Shown: one piece after another, positions 61,302 to 64,000 of the stretch
Layout: every line of letters begins with the position of its first letter
Numbering within the stretch: the stretch's first letter is position 1
Assembly: GCA_964035575.1 (NCBI GenBank)
Contig: OZ037883.1
Location: 806,001 to 870,000, forward strand
Reading direction: 5' to 3'
DNA length: 64,000 nt
Origin: Rhynchopus sp. YZ270_cl-10
Lineage: Eukaryota > Euglenozoa > Diplonemea > Diplonemida > Diplonemidae
Made by a program: the position numbers and the translations under genes
Notes under the pieces: generated by a model
What the model saw: the letters and a program-made list of their open reading frames with translations, nothing else
Databases searched by the model: none
Told to the model about the DNA's origin: nothing

Positions 61302-64000
61302 TTATTTTTTTGATTCCTTTTTCCCTTTTTTCTCCTTCTTCTCTTTTTTCTCCTTTTTGTCTTTCTTTGCGCGTTTTGCGGGGGGCTCCGCTTCGGGTGT
61401 ATTGGTGTGGTCTTGCGGTTTGAACTCTCGGACGCGTTTGCGAGATATTTTGACTGGTTGGGTTGCACTTGGAGAAAACTCGGCGAGAGAGTCTTCAAGC
61501 AATTTGAGGAAGGACTTGGCTCTGGGGAGGGACGACGCTGCTTCTGTGATGGCGTGAGCCTTTACGAGCGCAGCGAGGCGGCCCTTGAGGGTCTTGAAGG
61601 GCATAGGCAGGAGAACCTCATGCAGAGGCTGCAGGGCTTGTTCTCCTGTTGTAGTGTGTGCCCTGTAGATCTTCACAATGACAGACGCCAACAGCTCAAT
61701 CGTCAGAATCGCGACCGACGCAAACTCCGCCGCATTCGACGTGATCTCCTCACCCAACCCCACAAAGAACATCAGCAGCACATTGTAGCACGACAAATAG
61801 TCTGACAGCAAATAGATCTCCTCCCCCTTCCCCCCAACGTGCAGAAGATTCAACGTAATCGCCGAACACAGCCTTGTCCGCAAACTCCAAATCTTCGACA
61901 AAGTGACAACACGAACATCCCCAGTCTGACTCTGCCGAATCGAAGTACTAAAAAACGCTATCGTCGGAAGAACCCGAAGCTTAAGAAGCAAAACAGTCGG
62001 GATAACAGAGGCTGCCGTCTCAATGACTTTGACCGCCCGTTCACGCACATTGTCTTCGACCAGAGGGTTCTGGATGACGGAGAGAATGTGGAAGAAGACG
62101 CTAGAGTTGCTAAAGGCGCCGATGGAGTTGCCGCAGATACCGCCGTTCTGCTCCTTCATGCTGTGGAGTGTGCTTTGCACGGTCTGCAGGGTGAAGAGCT
62201 GGATGCCGCTGGTCTGGCCTTTTTGCGCCGGCTTGATAAGATATTCACTGAACGGCAGATCCGTTCTGCGGGTGTACGGGAAACTCAGCAAATATTTTGT
62301 CAGATTTGAGAGCACATTGAACGAGGACGCCTTGCTGAACACGGCCTCACACGCGGAGCAGAAGAATGAAGTCAGGGACACGGGGAGACGGGCAAACTTC
62401 TCCCAACACGAGTTTGCGATGTGACTCAGCAGGATGTAGAACGGTGTGTTCTGCGGCACCACAGCCTTCATGCAACCAAGCGCTGTGTACGCATCCTTAC
62501 GCACTGTGTTGACCCCACTGGAGAGACCTCTGATAAGCATAGGCGTGATACCGCACAATGCATAACGCCTGATCTCAGGCACAATGACGACCTCACGCGA
62601 GCAGCCTACACTGAGGTGCGCGGCCACCACCTCTGTGAAGTGGCGTGGGTCCACAAGCGCCTCGTCGGGGACAAAGCTGCCATCCTCGCTGGTCTGACGC
62701 GGGTAGTTGTTCACGGTGTGCTGCATCCTCTTGTCCCCTAGCACCTTCGACGCAAGACGCAGTGGGTATGCTGCATCGAAGCCACCTGCCCCGTCTCCAA
62801 AGAGCAGCTGGTAGTAGTTCCCCTCCAGCAGCTTTGCCTCCTTGATCTCGCCGTAGAGACGTTGGTCCTCTGCAGACAGCGTCCCTTTGTACTGCGCAAG
62901 GGGGCTCTCAGAGGACAGCGAAGGAGCAGGCACAGCCATGTCCGCCCCTCTGTCGGTCCTGAACAGCGTAGCAAGCCCTGCATCGAAGTCGCCCTCGTCC
63001 AAACCCTGCTGGATGTCCTGCTTCACCTTTGCAAGAGAGTAGATCGAAGGTGTCTCCCAGTTGGAGGTAGTAGGGTGTGCCTGCTGGTGTGGCCGGGTGT
63101 GTGCACGGCGTAGTGTTTTGAACTTCGCAAGGATGTGTTTGATGGAGTTGTCCTTAGCGGTTTCGCGCTTCGTAACATTAAAAAGCGGTGAGTACTTCTC
63201 CTTTTCAACGCCCGTCGCAAACGGCGTTTTCTCTGCACAGACATCGTTGAAGAGCTGGTTCACCACAACACAGAACTCACGACAGTCCTCCGCTGTCTCC
63301 AAAGCCTCCAGCCACGTCTCTACTTCCTTGAAGTCTAATGAAGGCTCTGTGAGTGCGGTCACACAGATGTTCTTCAGGAGAACCTGCACCACGTAGACAC
63401 ACTCCGCCTTGAGACGGAAGGCCTCTGTCACATCCTCACCCTTGCTTGTTGTGTACTGCTTGATGGTGAGGAAGTAGTAGAGCACCTCTGCTAGGGGCGA
63501 CGATTGTGTCTTTGCGTCCACCGTCTCTCCTGTGGTTGTGTCGAAGGCGGTGAAGTCGCGCGCACCGAGGAGCACTGCGGGCTTGAGCGCAGAGTTGTGC
63601 GAGATGAGCTGGAGGAGCAGGAGCACTGCGGATGGCGTCATTGTCAGCAGCGACGAGGCGCACGCTGCAGTGCGGTCTGCACGGGATGCGATCTCTGCGG
63701 ATGGAAGCCTGTCGGGGAACAATGCCTTCACGACAGACACCCCCGCCATGTACCCGGGCACCTCCTTTTGCAGGATGCGCAGTGTGAACAGCATGCGCTC
63801 CAGGCGGAACAACGCAGCCCTCTTCTTCGCAGGCACACCCCCCGACAGCAGCGCCGTATGCGAGGCAATGCTCAGCTCCGTCACCTCCTCCTCTGCCTGG
63901 AACTCCGTCACCTTGCTGCACAGAAACACCCCCGGGGTGGGCAGGCGCTGGCTCACCGTGAGCCGCACCTCGCTGACAAAGCGCTTCAGCACATCCCCAC
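61302..64000 (-). CDS. URB1: URB1/Npa1-like ribosome-biogenesis protein, C-terminal part (runs off the right edge)
   Basis: The frame is open from the window edge to the stop at 61302, at least 899 residues. The codon before the first apparent start continues open, so the N-terminus lies outside. It is an alpha-helical, HEAT-like protein. The stretch VDPRHFTEVVAAHLSVG... ALCGITPMLIRGLSSGVNTV then RKDAYTALGCM has the layout of the conserved Npa1/URB1 C-terminal region (DPRF...ALS...R..AY..L), followed by ARLPVSLTSFF and FNVLSNLTKYLLSFP. The end is a very basic KKDKKEKKEKKEKKGKK tail, typical of nucleolar proteins. URB1 acts in early 60S pre-ribosome assembly. No intron is seen in this part. 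Confidence 0.7.
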   Translation of the reverse strand, partial: GDVLKRFVSEVRLTVSQRLPTPGVFLCSKVTEFQAEEEVTELSIASHTALLSGGVPAKKRAALFRLERMLFTLRILQKEVPGYMAGVSVVKALFPDRLPSAEIASRADRTAACASSLLTMTPSAVLLLLQLISHNSALKPAVLLGARDFTAFDTTTGETVDAKTQSSPLAEVLYYFLTIKQYTTSKGEDVTEAFRLKAECVYVVQVLLKNICVTALTEPSLDFKEVETWLEALETAEDCREFCVVVNQLFNDVCAEKTPFATGVEKEKYSPLFNVTKRETAKDNSIKHILAKFKTLRRAHTRPHQQAHPTTSNWETPSIYSLAKVKQDIQQGLDEGDFDAGLATLFRTDRGADMAVPAPSLSSESPLAQYKGTLSAEDQRLYGEIKEAKLLEGNYYQLLFGDGAGGFDAAYPLRLASKVLGDKRMQHTVNNYPRQTSEDGSFVPDEALVDPRHFTEVVAAHLSVGCSREVVIVPEIRRYALCGITPMLIRGLSSGVNTVRKDAYTALGCMKAVVPQNTPFYILLSHIANSCWEKFARLPVSLTSFFCSACEAVFSKASSFNVLSNLTKYLLSFPYTRRTDLPFSEYLIKPAQKGQTSGIQLFTLQTVQSTLHSMKEQNGGICGNSIGAFSNSSVFFHILSVIQNPLVEDNVRERAVKVIETAASVIPTVLLLKLRVLPTIAFFSTSIRQSQTGDVRVVTLSKIWSLRTRLCSAITLNLLHVGGKGEEIYLLSDYLSCYNVLLMFFVGLGEEITSNAAEFASVAILTIELLASVIVKIYRAHTTTGEQALQPLHEVLLPMPFKTLKGRLAALVKAHAITEAASSLPRAKSFLKLLEDSLAEFSPSATQPVKISRKRVREFKPQDHTNTPEAEPPAKRAKKDKKEKKEKKEKKGKKESKK

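Overview
This window is unicellular-eukaryote nuclear DNA. It has GT-AG introns (donors mostly GTATGT/GTATGC), spliceosomal-type acceptors, CAG-coded polyglutamine, long homopolymer T/A tracts between genes, and several families of DNA transposons. The most diagnostic feature is orientation: all 14 host genes I can support lie on the minus strand, while the three hAT transposase genes lie on the plus strand. Five of the host genes also have a pyrimidine tract ending in CAG 8-19 nt upstream of the ATG. One-way gene clusters with acceptors just before start codons are typical of lineages that use polycistronic transcription and spliced-leader trans-splicing (Euglenozoa; also dinoflagellates). 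Cis introns plus a CENP-A-like histone argue against a kinetoplastid, so a diplonemid- or euglenid-like organism is my best guess. I did not recognise a spliced-leader gene, so this stays an inference.

Layout. 1-463: N-terminus of a PPR protein. 464-4023: repeat-rich spacer. 4024-9340: six-exon DIS3L2-type exoribonuclease with polyglutamine tracts; its second intron holds a 1.05 kb Mutator-like element with a perfect 9-bp target duplication. 10031-11410: RING/TRAF-finger/SPRY protein. 11589-16623: nested transposon pile with a 7-bp minisatellite, a small zinc-knuckle ORF and the N-terminus of a hAT transposase. 18195-19490: ankyrin protein. 19619-26167: two apparently intact hAT elements abutting a 1.2 kb near-perfect palindrome. 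26923-27969: Cys-rich membrane protein. 28480-30329: WW/coiled-coil protein. 33683-35837: five-exon FCP1-like phosphatase. 36072-37840: higher-order tandem repeat. 38699-39235: Sec61-beta-like protein. 41898-42733: divergent histone H3, probably centromeric. 45144-47261: coiled-coil/PDZ protein. 47.5-52.5 kb: decayed coding remnants with a second hairpin element inside. 53050-53550: GNAT acetyltransferase. 54948-56234: palindromic element with the same ORF on each arm. 57416-58162 and 60160-60957: two paralogous secretory/membrane proteins flanking a hAT-inside-foldback nest. 61302-64000: C-terminus of a URB1/Npa1-like ribosome-biogenesis protein.

The host genes do not form one pathway. They cover RNA decay, organelle RNA binding, ubiquitin signalling, protein translocation, chromatin and ribosome assembly, as expected for a directional cluster rather than a functional operon. 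Short stem-loop and repeat families (called R1 to R5 here) are scattered through spacers and introns, and every copy I found of R1-R4 lies in the same orientation relative to the genes. That orientation lock, the candidate cenH3 and the mirrored-ORF palindrome are the most interesting points.
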